Source: HGM13862 sp031553915 (lineage in GTDB: Bacteria > Bacillota > Dehalobacteriia > UBA4068). Taken from it: 64,000 nucleotides of DNA. The stretch spans positions 12,458 through 76,457 of the forward strand of contig JAVBKT010000017.1 of the NCBI GenBank assembly GCA_031553915.1, in the 5' to 3' direction. A program made the position numbers and the translations under genes. Under the pieces are notes generated by a model. The model was not told the origin of the DNA and made no database searches. It saw only the letters and a list, made by a program, of their open reading frames with translations. Of this stretch, positions 45,142 through 52,918 are shown piece after piece. Position 1 is the stretch's first letter, and every line of letters begins with the position of its first letter.

Positions 45142-46241
45142 ACCATCATCACCGCCACCATATGAAAAAAATCCATAAAAGGCTGCTCATAGCCTTTTTC
45201 ATCTTCATATTTTTTGCCTCCTGTTGTTCAACTATTTTTACAGCGCTAATTCTGGAGCATGCCATCGATGTACAAACTGCGGATGCACAGCTCCTTACTT
45301 TCCTGCCATTGGCTGTGGGGCAGATTGTTTTTCCGATCCTTTTTATCCTCATCTCAATGCTTATCTTTATCACTGTAGCCAAAAAAGTGGTTCGGCCTAT
45401 CGTCAAATTAAGCGAAGCGACCAAGCAGGTTGCCTCAGGCAATTTTGATGTCCAGATTGAGGAATCTATGCGGCGAGACGAAATTGGCCAGCTGGAGAAA
45501 AACTTTAACCGCATGGTTAAAGAGCTACAGGGTAATGAATATTTACGCAAAGATTTTATTGCCAATGCCACCCATGAGTTTCGTACGCCTTTAGCAGTAA
45601 TCAATGGCTATGCCAGGCTTCTGGAAGATGATAGCCTGAGCAAAGAGGAACAAAGGCAATATATTAAGACGATCGAACAAGAAAGCGAGCGTCTTAATAC
45701 GCTTACTGAGAATATTTTACGTATCACAAAGCTGGATAACCAGCAAACACAACATTCCCCTGCTCTCTTTTCTTTGGACGAGCAAATCAGGCAGAGCGTG
45801 CTGTTGCTGGAGAAAAAATGGCTGGCCAAAGATATTGCTTTTAATATCGATCTGGCTAGCGTTGAGTATTTGGGAGAGGAAGAGCTCCTCTTTCATGTGT
45901 GGAATAATCTGCTGGATAATGCCATCAAATATTCAAACCCCGGCGGCACTATCAGCGTGATTATGCCGCCGGTGAAGGATGACATGGTTTGCGTCCAAAT
46001 CAGCGATCAAGGCATTGGCATGGCGCCGGAGACAATATCGCGTATTTTTGAGCAGTTTTATCAGGAAGAGCAATCCCATGAAAGAGAAGGCAGCGGTATC
46101 GGGCTGGCGCTGGTGAAAAGGATTGTCGAACTGCATCAAGGGACGATTACCGTAGAAAGTATCATAAATGAAGGCAGCGCCTTCTGCATATACTTGCCCG
46201 TCACCGAGGGTGATAGTTCTAATAAAAAAGCAGCCCAATAA
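45138..46241 (+). CDS. Sensor histidine kinase
   Basis: 367 aa. Two membrane helices (~15-40 and ~60-85) with a short loop, HAMP (VVRPIVKLSEATKQVASGNF), HisKA H-box FIANATHEFRTPL (His ~150), N box NNLLDNAIKYSNPGG, G1 DQGIGM, and G2 GSGIGLALVKRIVELHQG. The N-terminus carries a natural histidine cluster, NHHHRHH, which could bind metal. The tiny external loop suggests sensing in or near the membrane. Cognate of the regulator encoded just upstream. Confidence 0.93.
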   Translation: MNHHHRHHMKKIHKRLLIAFFIFIFFASCCSTIFTALILEHAIDVQTADAQLLTFLPLAVGQIVFPILFILISMLIFITVAKKVVRPIVKLSEATKQVASGNFDVQIEESMRRDEIGQLEKNFNRMVKELQGNEYLRKDFIANATHEFRTPLAVINGYARLLEDDSLSKEEQRQYIKTIEQESERLNTLTENILRITKLDNQQTQHSPALFSLDEQIRQSVLLLEKKWLAKDIAFNIDLASVEYLGEEELLFHVWNNLLDNAIKYSNPGGTISVIMPPVKDDMVCVQISDQGIGMAPETISRIFEQFYQEEQSHEREGSGIGLALVKRIVELHQGTITVESIINEGSAFCIYLPVTEGDSSNKKAAQ

Positions 46242-46255
46242 AGGGCTGCTTTTTT
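46224..46255 (+). terminator. Terminator after the two-component system
   Basis: AAAAAAGCAGCCC / GGGCTGCTTTTTT stem around the loop AATAAA, beginning inside the last kinase codons. Confidence 0.9.
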
Positions 46256-46432
46256 ATTAGAGTTGCTGTATTTGTTAAGAGTTGCTGTTTTATGCTGGTT
46301 TATCTTGTTTTGCTTAAAACCCGATAAGCATCACCTCCTATACTTGCCTTCAAAGATTTTTCTTTCAATGATTAACATCCATTTATCTCAACACCAGTCC
46401 CGCGAGAGAACGTGGTATTGTTGTCATTTATA

Positions 46433-47140
46433 CTATCTCTTTCTTGTCTTATTATAAATAGTCAATTGGGAGTTTGTTTGTTGATCCTGTGACAAATTAC
46501 TGATATCAGTAATTTGCTCATCGATAATAGCCAACTCATTGGCACATTTGGCTAGCATAGAGCGCATCAGCGTATCCGGCTTGCCGTCAGTTTTATAGCA
46601 TAATTTATGCTCAATGCTGGCCCACATATCCATGGCGACCGTTCTAAACTGTATTTCCAGCGGAAATTTTGTTTCACAGCCGGGTATAGAGAGCAAGATC
46701 ACTAAATGCAGGCTACGATAACCATTTCTTTTAGGAAATTCAATATAGTCCCGAATTTTGACCAGCTTAACATCCTTCATCTTTAATATCTGCTCAAGCA
46801 AAGGATATATATCCTGCTGATAATGGGTGACGATACGGAAGCCAATAATATCTAAGACGTTATAGCGAATATTTTCTGCGTTAATAGCTGCGTTTTTTGT
46901 TGACAATTTGTTGATAATGCTTTCCACGCTTTTTAAGCGGTATTGAAGAGAATAAATAGGCTGGTAATTTTGCTGTTCAGCAAAATTATAGGCTAATACT
47001 GCCAAACGCAATTGCATCGTCTGCATTGCTTGCTCATATTGCTTACGCACAGCAAGAATTATACTGTTATCGTTTTTATCTAAATATCTGCTAGTCTGTT
47101 TTTCTTGTTGATGATCAAGAAATATTGCTAAATTATCCAT
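46433..47140 (-). CDS. Small alarmone synthetase (RelA/SpoT domain, RelP/RelQ-like)
   Basis: 235 aa with a stand-alone (p)ppGpp synthetase domain. DIIGFRIVTHY (~residues 85-95), then FPKRNGYRSLHLVI and the G-loop-type region, and PLEIQFRTVAMDMWASIEHKL with the synthetase Glu. No hydrolase HD or TGS/ACT domains, so it is synthesis only. The ribosome-binding site AAAGGAG precedes the ATG. A gap of about 190 bases to the kinase gene holds nothing recognisable beyond the terminator. Confidence 0.88.
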   Translation of the reverse strand: MDNLAIFLDHQQEKQTSRYLDKNDNSIILAVRKQYEQAMQTMQLRLAVLAYNFAEQQNYQPIYSLQYRLKSVESIINKLSTKNAAINAENIRYNVLDIIGFRIVTHYQQDIYPLLEQILKMKDVKLVKIRDYIEFPKRNGYRSLHLVILLSIPGCETKFPLEIQFRTVAMDMWASIEHKLCYKTDGKPDTLMRSMLAKCANELAIIDEQITDISNLSQDQQTNSQLTIYNKTRKR

Positions 47141-47234
47141 CGATACTCCTTTCTTTGTTGATGACTATAGTATAATAGCTACATATGAATTACGTTTGTA
47201 CTGCATATGAATTAGCGTGATTAAAAAATGAAAA

Positions 47235-47267
47235 ATTAAAGCACCAGCGATATGCTGGTGCTTTAAT
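47235..47267 (-). terminator. Terminator after UPF0210 gene
   Basis: ATTAAAGCACCAGC / GCTGGTGCTTTAAT stem with loop GATAT and flanking A/T runs, 27 bases beyond the stop of the minus-strand UPF0210 gene. Confidence 0.85.
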
Positions 47268-47293
47268 TATAATATTAACAAATATAGCGGGTG

Positions 47294-48649
47294 TTAATTT
47301 TTTAAGCTTTGCAAAGGTGCAGGGATTTGCCCTCCTCTGTGAATGAATTGTGCTGGGGATGCGTTGTTTACTTTCATCACCGGGCCATGCCCCAGCAGGC
47401 CGCCAAATTCCAAGCGCTCCCCTACTTTTTTACCGATAGCAGGAATAATCCGCACAGCAGTGGTTTTGGAATTGATCATACCGATGGCAGCTTCATCCGC
47501 AATAATACCGGAGATGATCTCTGCGGGGGTATCTCCGGGAATGATAATCATATCCAAACCAACCGAGCAGACCGCTGTCATCGCCTCCAGCTTTTCGATA
47601 GATAAGGCTCCTGAGGTAGCCGCGGCTATCATACCGGCGTCTTCGCTAACCGGAATAAACGCTCCGGAAAGACCGCCGATTTGCGAAGAGGCCATTACGC
47701 CGCCTTTTTTAACCGCATCATTTAATAAGGCCAGTGTAGCTGTGGTACCATGCGCACCGCAGCTTTCCAAGCCAATCTCTTCTAATATATAGGCGACAGA
47801 ATCACCGACAGCCGGTGTCGGCGCCAGAGAAAGATCAACTATACCAAAGGGGACATTGAGCAGTTTGGCTGCTTCTGAGCCCACCAATTGACCCATGCGG
47901 GTAATTTTAAAAGCAGTACGCTTAATTAAATCGGAAATTTCCGTAATATTTAAGCCATTAGCCTTGGCAAGAGCAGCGCGTACCACACCCGGACCGGAAA
48001 CCCCGACATTAATCACACAATCCGGCTCTCCCGGACCATGAAAGGCTCCGGCCATAAAAGGGTTGTCCTCAGGCGCGTTGCAGAAAACAACCAGTTTAGC
48101 AGCTCCCAGGCAATTGTTATCAGCAGTCAGTTGCGCTGTTTGGAGAATAACCTCGCCCATAGTTTTCACCGCGTCAAGATTAATGCCGGATTTGGTGGAA
48201 CCGATATTCACCGAAGAACAAACTAGCTCAGTAGTGCTAAGCGCTTCCGGGATGGATTCTATCAGCTGCTTATCCCCGGGTGAGAAGCCTTTATGCACTA
48301 AAGCGGAATAGCCGCCGATAAAATTAACGCCAACAGTTTTGGCGGTTTTATCCAGCATACGGGCATATTGCACCGGGTCGCCGCCGGAGGCTCCGGCCAA
48401 AATAGCAATTGGCGTGACGGAAACGCGTTTGTTGATGATCGGAATACCATATTTCCTTTCAATAGCTTCTCCGCTTGCTACTAGGTTTTCCGCCATGCGG
48501 CAAATCTTTTCATATACCTTATCACAGGAACGGTTGATATCGGAATCTGCGCAATCGAGCAAAGAAATGCCCATGGTAATGGTGCGGATATCCAGGTTTT
48601 CATTTTCAATCATCCTGATAGTTTCTAATATATCACTGGCATTAAACAT
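47294..48649 (-). CDS. UPF0210 / DUF711 family protein
   Basis: 451 aa, full length for the family. Conserved Gly-rich segments include GVSGPGVVRAAL and IGGLSGAFIPVSEDAGM. The biochemical function is not established; the fold is related to glycyl-radical-type (PFL-like) barrels without the radical site. Conserved neighbour: the ACT-domain gene 25 bases upstream, as in many Bacillota and Archaea, so the two probably act together, perhaps with the small ACT protein sensing an amino acid (inference). Confidence 0.88.
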   Translation of the reverse strand: MFNASDILETIRMIENENLDIRTITMGISLLDCADSDINRSCDKVYEKICRMAENLVASGEAIERKYGIPIINKRVSVTPIAILAGASGGDPVQYARMLDKTAKTVGVNFIGGYSALVHKGFSPGDKQLIESIPEALSTTELVCSSVNIGSTKSGINLDAVKTMGEVILQTAQLTADNNCLGAAKLVVFCNAPEDNPFMAGAFHGPGEPDCVINVGVSGPGVVRAALAKANGLNITEISDLIKRTAFKITRMGQLVGSEAAKLLNVPFGIVDLSLAPTPAVGDSVAYILEEIGLESCGAHGTTATLALLNDAVKKGGVMASSQIGGLSGAFIPVSEDAGMIAAATSGALSIEKLEAMTAVCSVGLDMIIIPGDTPAEIISGIIADEAAIGMINSKTTAVRIIPAIGKKVGERLEFGGLLGHGPVMKVNNASPAQFIHRGGQIPAPLQSLKN

Positions 48650-48674
48650 AAAACGGGTATGCTCCTTTCAAAAA

Positions 48675-48944
48675 TTAAATCCGGTGCATTGAATTAAAAA
48701 TATCTTCATGCATGGTGTGTATGGTCATACCCATTTGTTCGCCAATATTGCTCAATCCCAAAGAGAACTCGGAAAACTCCACGGAAAGATTGCTGATATC
48801 AACAAGCATAATCATCGCAAACAAGTCTTGCAAAACAGACTGTGTGACCTCCAGGATATTAGCATTATCATCAGCACATTTGCTGGAAACCTTGGCCAAA
48901 ATACCAACCATATCTTTGCCAAGTACAGTTATTACAGCGCGCAT
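48675..48944 (-). CDS. ACT domain protein (UPF0237 family)
   Basis: 89 aa, a single ACT domain: AVITVLGKDMVGILAKVS, then ILEVTQSVLQDLFAMIMLVD. Resembles the regulatory domain of glycine-cleavage repressor-type proteins. AAAGGAG lies 7 bases before the ATG. First gene of a two-gene unit with UPF0210. Confidence 0.88.
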   Translation of the reverse strand: MRAVITVLGKDMVGILAKVSSKCADDNANILEVTQSVLQDLFAMIMLVDISNLSVEFSEFSLGLSNIGEQMGMTIHTMHEDIFNSMHRI

Positions 48945-49020
48945 AGGTTTACTCCTTTATCATTCTTTGCTATACAAAATAATATTATAACACGGAGCTA
49001 ACAGAAAATAAAATATCCAG

Positions 49021-49449
49021 TTACTCCCCTGCTAGCGCTTCCCCGCTATCAAGCTTGGAGGTGCAAGCCGGGCAGCGGGTAGCTTCAGCATCTATTTCAC
49101 TCTTGCAATAGGGGCAGGTTTGCATTGGCTTGGCTTCTTCTTCCGGTTCAGTTTTTTTACGGCGAAAAGCGTTCATACCCTTCACCAGCAAAAAGATAAC
49201 TATGGCCATCAAGAAGAAGTTTAAGACGCTGGTGATAAAGGCGCCGTACCTAATAGAAACACCAAAAATATCAAGAACAAGATCACTAAAGTCTTTGTTC
49301 GCGATCAGACCGATCAGAGGAGATATAATATCATCGGTCAATGATTTGATGACAGATTGGAAGGCAGCGCCAATGATGACGCCAACAGCCAAATCCATGA
49401 CATTGCCTTTACTAATAAATTCCTTAAATTCGCCAATTATTTTTTTCAT
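49021..49449 (-). CDS. mscL: Large-conductance mechanosensitive channel MscL with C-terminal zinc ribbon
   Basis: 142 aa. The pore region is classic: EFKEFISKGNVMDLAVGVIIGAAF (N-terminal helix and TM1), the periplasmic loop, and TM2 NFFLMAIVIFLLVKGMN. It releases solutes on hypo-osmotic shock. Instead of only the usual C-terminal helical bundle, the tail carries CPYC (residues ~113-116) and CPAC (~127-130), a likely zinc ribbon. Start ATG 49449, 7 bases after GGAG; a GTG at 49452 is also possible. Confidence 0.93.
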   Translation of the reverse strand: MKKIIGEFKEFISKGNVMDLAVGVIIGAAFQSVIKSLTDDIISPLIGLIANKDFSDLVLDIFGVSIRYGAFITSVLNFFLMAIVIFLLVKGMNAFRRKKTEPEEEAKPMQTCPYCKSEIDAEATRCPACTSKLDSGEALAGE

Positions 49450-49626
49450 CACATATCTCCTTTTTTATTATTTTACTTATATATTATAGCTCAGTAATTA
49501 GCCTAAAACAAGTTTCATCCGTTCTTTTACTAACATTGACATGACAGAATATTTAGACTATTATATTAAACATAGCTAGGCATATGAATTAACTAGCTAA
49601 AATAAAAGAAGAAAGGAGGAAAAAGA

Positions 49627-50181
49627 ATGAATGCTGCACTGTTAGTTATTGATATTCAAAATGACTATTTTGCCGGAGGAAAATACGAGCTGTATAAGCC
49701 CGCCACCGCAGCCAATAATGCGAAAATAGCTATCGACTTCTTTAGGGCCAAAGGCTACCCTGTCTATTATGCCCAACATATTTTTGCTAGTGATGACGCT
49801 CCGTTTTTCCAGCCCAGCGATCCTGTCGGTACCAAAATCCATGATAGTGTTGCCCCTTTGGCCAGCGAAAAGGTTTTTGTCAAGCATGCTCCTGACAGCT
49901 TCCATCTGACCGGTCTCAATGCTGAGCTGCAGGCAGCCAAAATTGACACCTTGGTCATCTGCGGCATGATGAGCCATATCTGCGTGGATACAACTGTGCG
50001 CTCTGCAACCAATTATGGCTATAATGTCATTCTGCTGCATGATGCTTGCGCCACCCTGGCTCAGGAATGGCAAGGCAAAAATTTGCCGGCGGAAACAGTT
50101 CACGATGTTTTTATGGCGGCTTTGGGCGGATTTTTTGCCCAGGCTATCCCTACCGGCCAATTGCCGGATGTCGTCAAATAA
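49627..50181 (+). CDS. Isochorismatase-family cysteine hydrolase
   Basis: 184 aa. Catalytic triad of the family: Asp in LLVIDIQNDYF (residue ~9), Lys in VFVKHAPDSF, and Cys in GMMSHICVDTTVRSA (~117-131). Cleaves a small amide or ester substrate such as nicotinamide or N-carbamoyl compounds; the specific substrate is not evident. AAAGGAGGAAAAAG precedes the ATG. Monocistronic in appearance. Confidence 0.88.
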   Translation: MNAALLVIDIQNDYFAGGKYELYKPATAANNAKIAIDFFRAKGYPVYYAQHIFASDDAPFFQPSDPVGTKIHDSVAPLASEKVFVKHAPDSFHLTGLNAELQAAKIDTLVICGMMSHICVDTTVRSATNYGYNVILLHDACATLAQEWQGKNLPAETVHDVFMAALGGFFAQAIPTGQLPDVVK

Positions 50182-50340
50182 CCCTAGGATAAGTGAGATT
50201 TTGCCATGACCCCATTAAAATAGCAGCGCACCGATGCTTAAGTGGTGCGTTGCTATTATTTATATAATTAGTATTGTTCTTTTAATCATTTGCTGATTGT
50301 GATAAACTATAATAAATTATTTGTAGAAAAGAGGATTGCC

Positions 50341-50850
50341 ATGAAAAAAATATCCTTAATGATTTTGATTGCTCTGCTTACCTTTGGCCTTTGCGCTTGC
50401 ACTAACGGTGCTGATCCAATAGATACAGACAATGCGGGCACTCCGGATATTCCCAATAACGGTACTGCTGCCGAGCTGCCGGAACCATTTGCTAACCATG
50501 ATGGCGACCAGGCCTATTTTTACCCCACCAGCGAGGATTACCTCGTGGTGATGTACGATGGCGCGGATACTGATATCTCCTCTGCCAATGGCGTAATTAC
50601 CTATGAATTAATCTCTTTTAGCGATGGCGAGGTTTCAGACACCATGCATAAATGGGTTTTTGCAGATGATGCGACAGCCAAGGCCTATGTTGAAGGCAAA
50701 GGCGGCTTTGTCGCCTATAATAATATCGTCTATGAGATAGCAGGAAACGCCGCCTTTATGGACCCCAGTAAGGAAAGCGTGGTCAACTGGGCCAAGGGCA
50801 AGGGCGGTGAGATATATCTTTCTGAGCCCAGCGGTCTTGAAGATGAATAG
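50341..50850 (+). CDS. Hypothetical lipoprotein
   Basis: 169 aa. Lipoprotein signal MKKISLMILIALLTFGLCAC with the modified Cys at residue ~20, then an Asp/Asn/Pro-rich linker and a small acidic domain with many aromatic residues. The start ATG 50341 is chosen for the signal peptide; the frame is open to 50290. No recognised domain. The stop overlaps the start of the Crp/Fnr gene, so the two are probably co-expressed. Confidence 0.75.
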   Translation: MKKISLMILIALLTFGLCACTNGADPIDTDNAGTPDIPNNGTAAELPEPFANHDGDQAYFYPTSEDYLVVMYDGADTDISSANGVITYELISFSDGEVSDTMHKWVFADDATAKAYVEGKGGFVAYNNIVYEIAGNAAFMDPSKESVVNWAKGKGGEIYLSEPSGLEDE

Positions 50851-51538
50851 TCCCCAGGATATTCAGTTGCGGGAAGACGCCTTAAATGAGCTAATTACTG
50901 CTCTCCCCTTTTGGCCATATTTATCCGCCAAAGAGCAAGAACTGGTGCGTAACCGTCTCAGCCTGGTTCATTATCAAAGCGGACAGATAGTGCATAGCAA
51001 TGAAGCGGAGTGCTTAGGCTTGGTTTTGGTGGCCAGCGGTTGTCTGCGCGCTTATCTTCTCTCCCCAGACGGCAGAGAAACAGTGCTATACCACATAAAA
51101 AGCAATGATTTTTGTGTGCTTTCTGCTGATTGCGTGCTGGATGCAGTGTCTTTTGATACCCAGGTAATTGCGGAAGAAGACAGTGTTGTCCTGGTGATCC
51201 CGGTAGACGTCTTTGCAAAATTGCTGGAAAATAATATTTACGTGGAGCGCGACACCTATGCAAAAGCTACTGAACGTTTTTCCGAAGTAGTTTCCGGCTT
51301 GGAAAGGCTGGTTTTTCTTAGCTTTGAGCAAAGGCTGGTCTCCTTTTTACTGACGCAAATAGCGGAAAAAGAAGATAATACGCTTAATATGACCCATGAA
51401 CAGATTGCCATAAATATTGGCAGCGCACGCGAAACAGTCAGCAGAGCCTTAAAAATTATGTCTGCTAAAGGTTGGATTCTTTTATCGCGCGGCCAAATCA
51501 CTATCAAGGATAGAGCAGCTCTTGATCAGTTAAAATAA
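50843..51538 (+). CDS. Crp/Fnr-family transcriptional regulator
   Basis: 231 aa. N-terminal cyclic-nucleotide-type beta barrel (~residues 30-140) and C-terminal winged helix with HEQIAINIGSARETVSRAL (~175-193). The N-terminal Cys cluster of Fnr is absent, but DFCVLSADCVL holds two close cysteines, as in some anaerobe regulators, which may sense redox state (inference). ATG 50843 lies inside the end of the lipoprotein gene; the longer open frame from 50807 has no site. Confidence 0.85.
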   Translation: MNSPQDIQLREDALNELITALPFWPYLSAKEQELVRNRLSLVHYQSGQIVHSNEAECLGLVLVASGCLRAYLLSPDGRETVLYHIKSNDFCVLSADCVLDAVSFDTQVIAEEDSVVLVIPVDVFAKLLENNIYVERDTYAKATERFSEVVSGLERLVFLSFEQRLVSFLLTQIAEKEDNTLNMTHEQIAINIGSARETVSRALKIMSAKGWILLSRGQITIKDRAALDQLK

Positions 51539-51572
51539 TAAAAGCTGGGGCTTGGCCCCAGCTTTTATTATT
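51534..51572. terminator. Bidirectional terminator
   Basis: 17-bp perfect stem (arm AATAATAAAAGCTGGGG) with loop CTTGG between the convergent Crp/Fnr and ferritin genes. Confidence 0.92.
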
Positions 51573-51578
51573 TGCAGG

Positions 51579-52094
51579 CTAGTCCAGCGCCAGGCTGGGT
51601 GCGCTATAGCTCCTCGCTTTTAGCTCCTGATCCAGCGCATAAAGCCCTTTGGCATCTGTGCCAAATAGCTGATACTTTTTGATTAAATCATTGGCATTCT
51701 TTTCTTCTTCACCCTGCTCTTTAACAAACCAATTGAGAAATTCCAAAGAGCGGTAATCATTTGCGTCATGAGCAGCGGCATAAATATTATGGATTGATGC
51801 GGTTACGGTCTTTTCATGTTCCAGAGTTCTGAGCAACGGCGCGCCAAAATCAGTATAGTCATCTTCCGGAGCGTCTATTGTCAGTAGCTTAATTTTCTGA
51901 TCATTATTAAGCATAAAAGTACGCATCAGCATAGCATGGTCGCGTTCTTCCTGGGCCTGAATATAAAACCAGTTGGCAAAGCCTTCCAGCCCCTCATCGT
52001 CATAATAATTTGACATATGTAAATATAAATAGGCGGAATAAAGTTCTTTCATGATTTGTTCGTTTAAGAGTTCGGCTACTTTTTTGTCAAGCAT
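51579..52094 (-). CDS. Ferritin
   Basis: 171 aa non-haem ferritin for iron storage and detoxification. The four-helix bundle has ferroxidase ligands in LLNEQIMKELYSAYLYLHMS (Glu), AQEERDHAMLM (ExxH) and the later FVKEQGEEEKNAND (Glu residues). Length matches bacterial FtnA. Ends at the bidirectional terminator. Upstream is a thioredoxin gene on the same strand, 31 bases away, suggesting an oxidative-stress unit. Confidence 0.93.
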   Translation of the reverse strand: MLDKKVAELLNEQIMKELYSAYLYLHMSNYYDDEGLEGFANWFYIQAQEERDHAMLMRTFMLNNDQKIKLLTIDAPEDDYTDFGAPLLRTLEHEKTVTASIHNIYAAAHDANDYRSLEFLNWFVKEQGEEEKNANDLIKKYQLFGTDAKGLYALDQELKARSYSAPSLALD

Positions 52095-52125
52095 TTGTAT
52101 CCATCCCTTCTATGATAAAATATTT

Positions 52126-52434
52126 TTATATTGCCAGCATACTTAGTAGTTGATCCTTGCGTTGAAAGCCGGAGAGGCGATTAATAATTTCGCCGTCCTT
52201 AATGACAATTAGCGTCGGTATACTCATAACCCGAAATTTATTTGCCAGCTCTCTTTGCTCTTCAACATCTACTTTACATACCTTTATCTCATCCATTTCT
52301 TCTGCCAGCTCGTCAATCACCGGCCCTTGCATTTGACATGGGCCGCACCAATCAGCAAAAAAATCAATCAAAACCAGCTTATCAGAGCCAATAACCTCTT
52401 GCTCAAAATTATCACTTGTCAACTGTATAGTCAT
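52126..52434 (-). CDS. trxA: Thioredoxin
   Basis: 102 aa with the active site FFADWCGPCQMQGPV (Cys29-Gly-Pro-Cys32), the cis-Pro segment MSIPTLIVIKDGE and the closing Gly-rich GFQRKDQ. Reduces protein disulfides. AAAGGGAGGTGTTAAT precedes the ATG. The gene symbol marks the family; paralogues may exist elsewhere. Confidence 0.93.
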   Translation of the reverse strand: MTIQLTSDNFEQEVIGSDKLVLIDFFADWCGPCQMQGPVIDELAEEMDEIKVCKVDVEEQRELANKFRVMSIPTLIVIKDGEIINRLSGFQRKDQLLSMLAI

Positions 52435-52571
52435 ATTAACACCTCCCTTTTTATCCTTGTTCCATTGACTAAATTATATTCATATCAGTAATTGTTTTCT
52501 GTGACAAAATCACAAAAGCTAAGTAGTTTTGCTATAATTTTATCAAAATTGTAAATAGAAAGGAAGAGTTA

Positions 52572-52826
52572 ATGTATTATATTTATATTGTTTGCTGTAG
52601 CGATGATACTTTATATACGGGAAGCACCACTGATATTAATAAGCGTATTGCCGCACACAACAGCGGTAAAGGCGCAAAATATACACGCGGCCGCTTGCCG
52701 GTACAGCTGGTATATCAGGAGCAGTTAGCAGATAAAGGCGCCGCCTTGAGCCGCGAGCGTGAAATTAAAAAAATGTCCCGCCAACAAAAGCTGCAAATGA
52801 TTGCCAACCTAAACAATAATACATGA
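52572..52826 (+). CDS. GIY-YIG nuclease-family protein (YhbQ/YazA, UPF0213)
   Basis: 84 aa. Starts MYYIYIVCCSDDTLYTGSTTDINKR: the YIY and YTG equivalents of GIY-YIG plus the Arg; the late SREREIKKMSR segment holds the family Glu. Small stand-alone domain proteins of this kind have weak or uncertain DNA nuclease activity. AGGAAGAG precedes the ATG. Confidence 0.9.
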   Translation: MYYIYIVCCSDDTLYTGSTTDINKRIAAHNSGKGAKYTRGRLPVQLVYQEQLADKGAALSREREIKKMSRQQKLQMIANLNNNT

Positions 52827-52918
52827 TAAAGATATGATATTGTCATTCCCTAATTGATGATATATAATAAAAGGTACTATTAGCACTCTTTATTAATACG
52901 ATAACGGCGGAATAACAA

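Noticed and set aside
46263..46457. 64-codon hydrophobic ORF after the two-component system
   Set aside because: No ribosome-binding site, begins right after the terminator, overlaps the 3' end of the alarmone synthetase gene; no recognisable domain.
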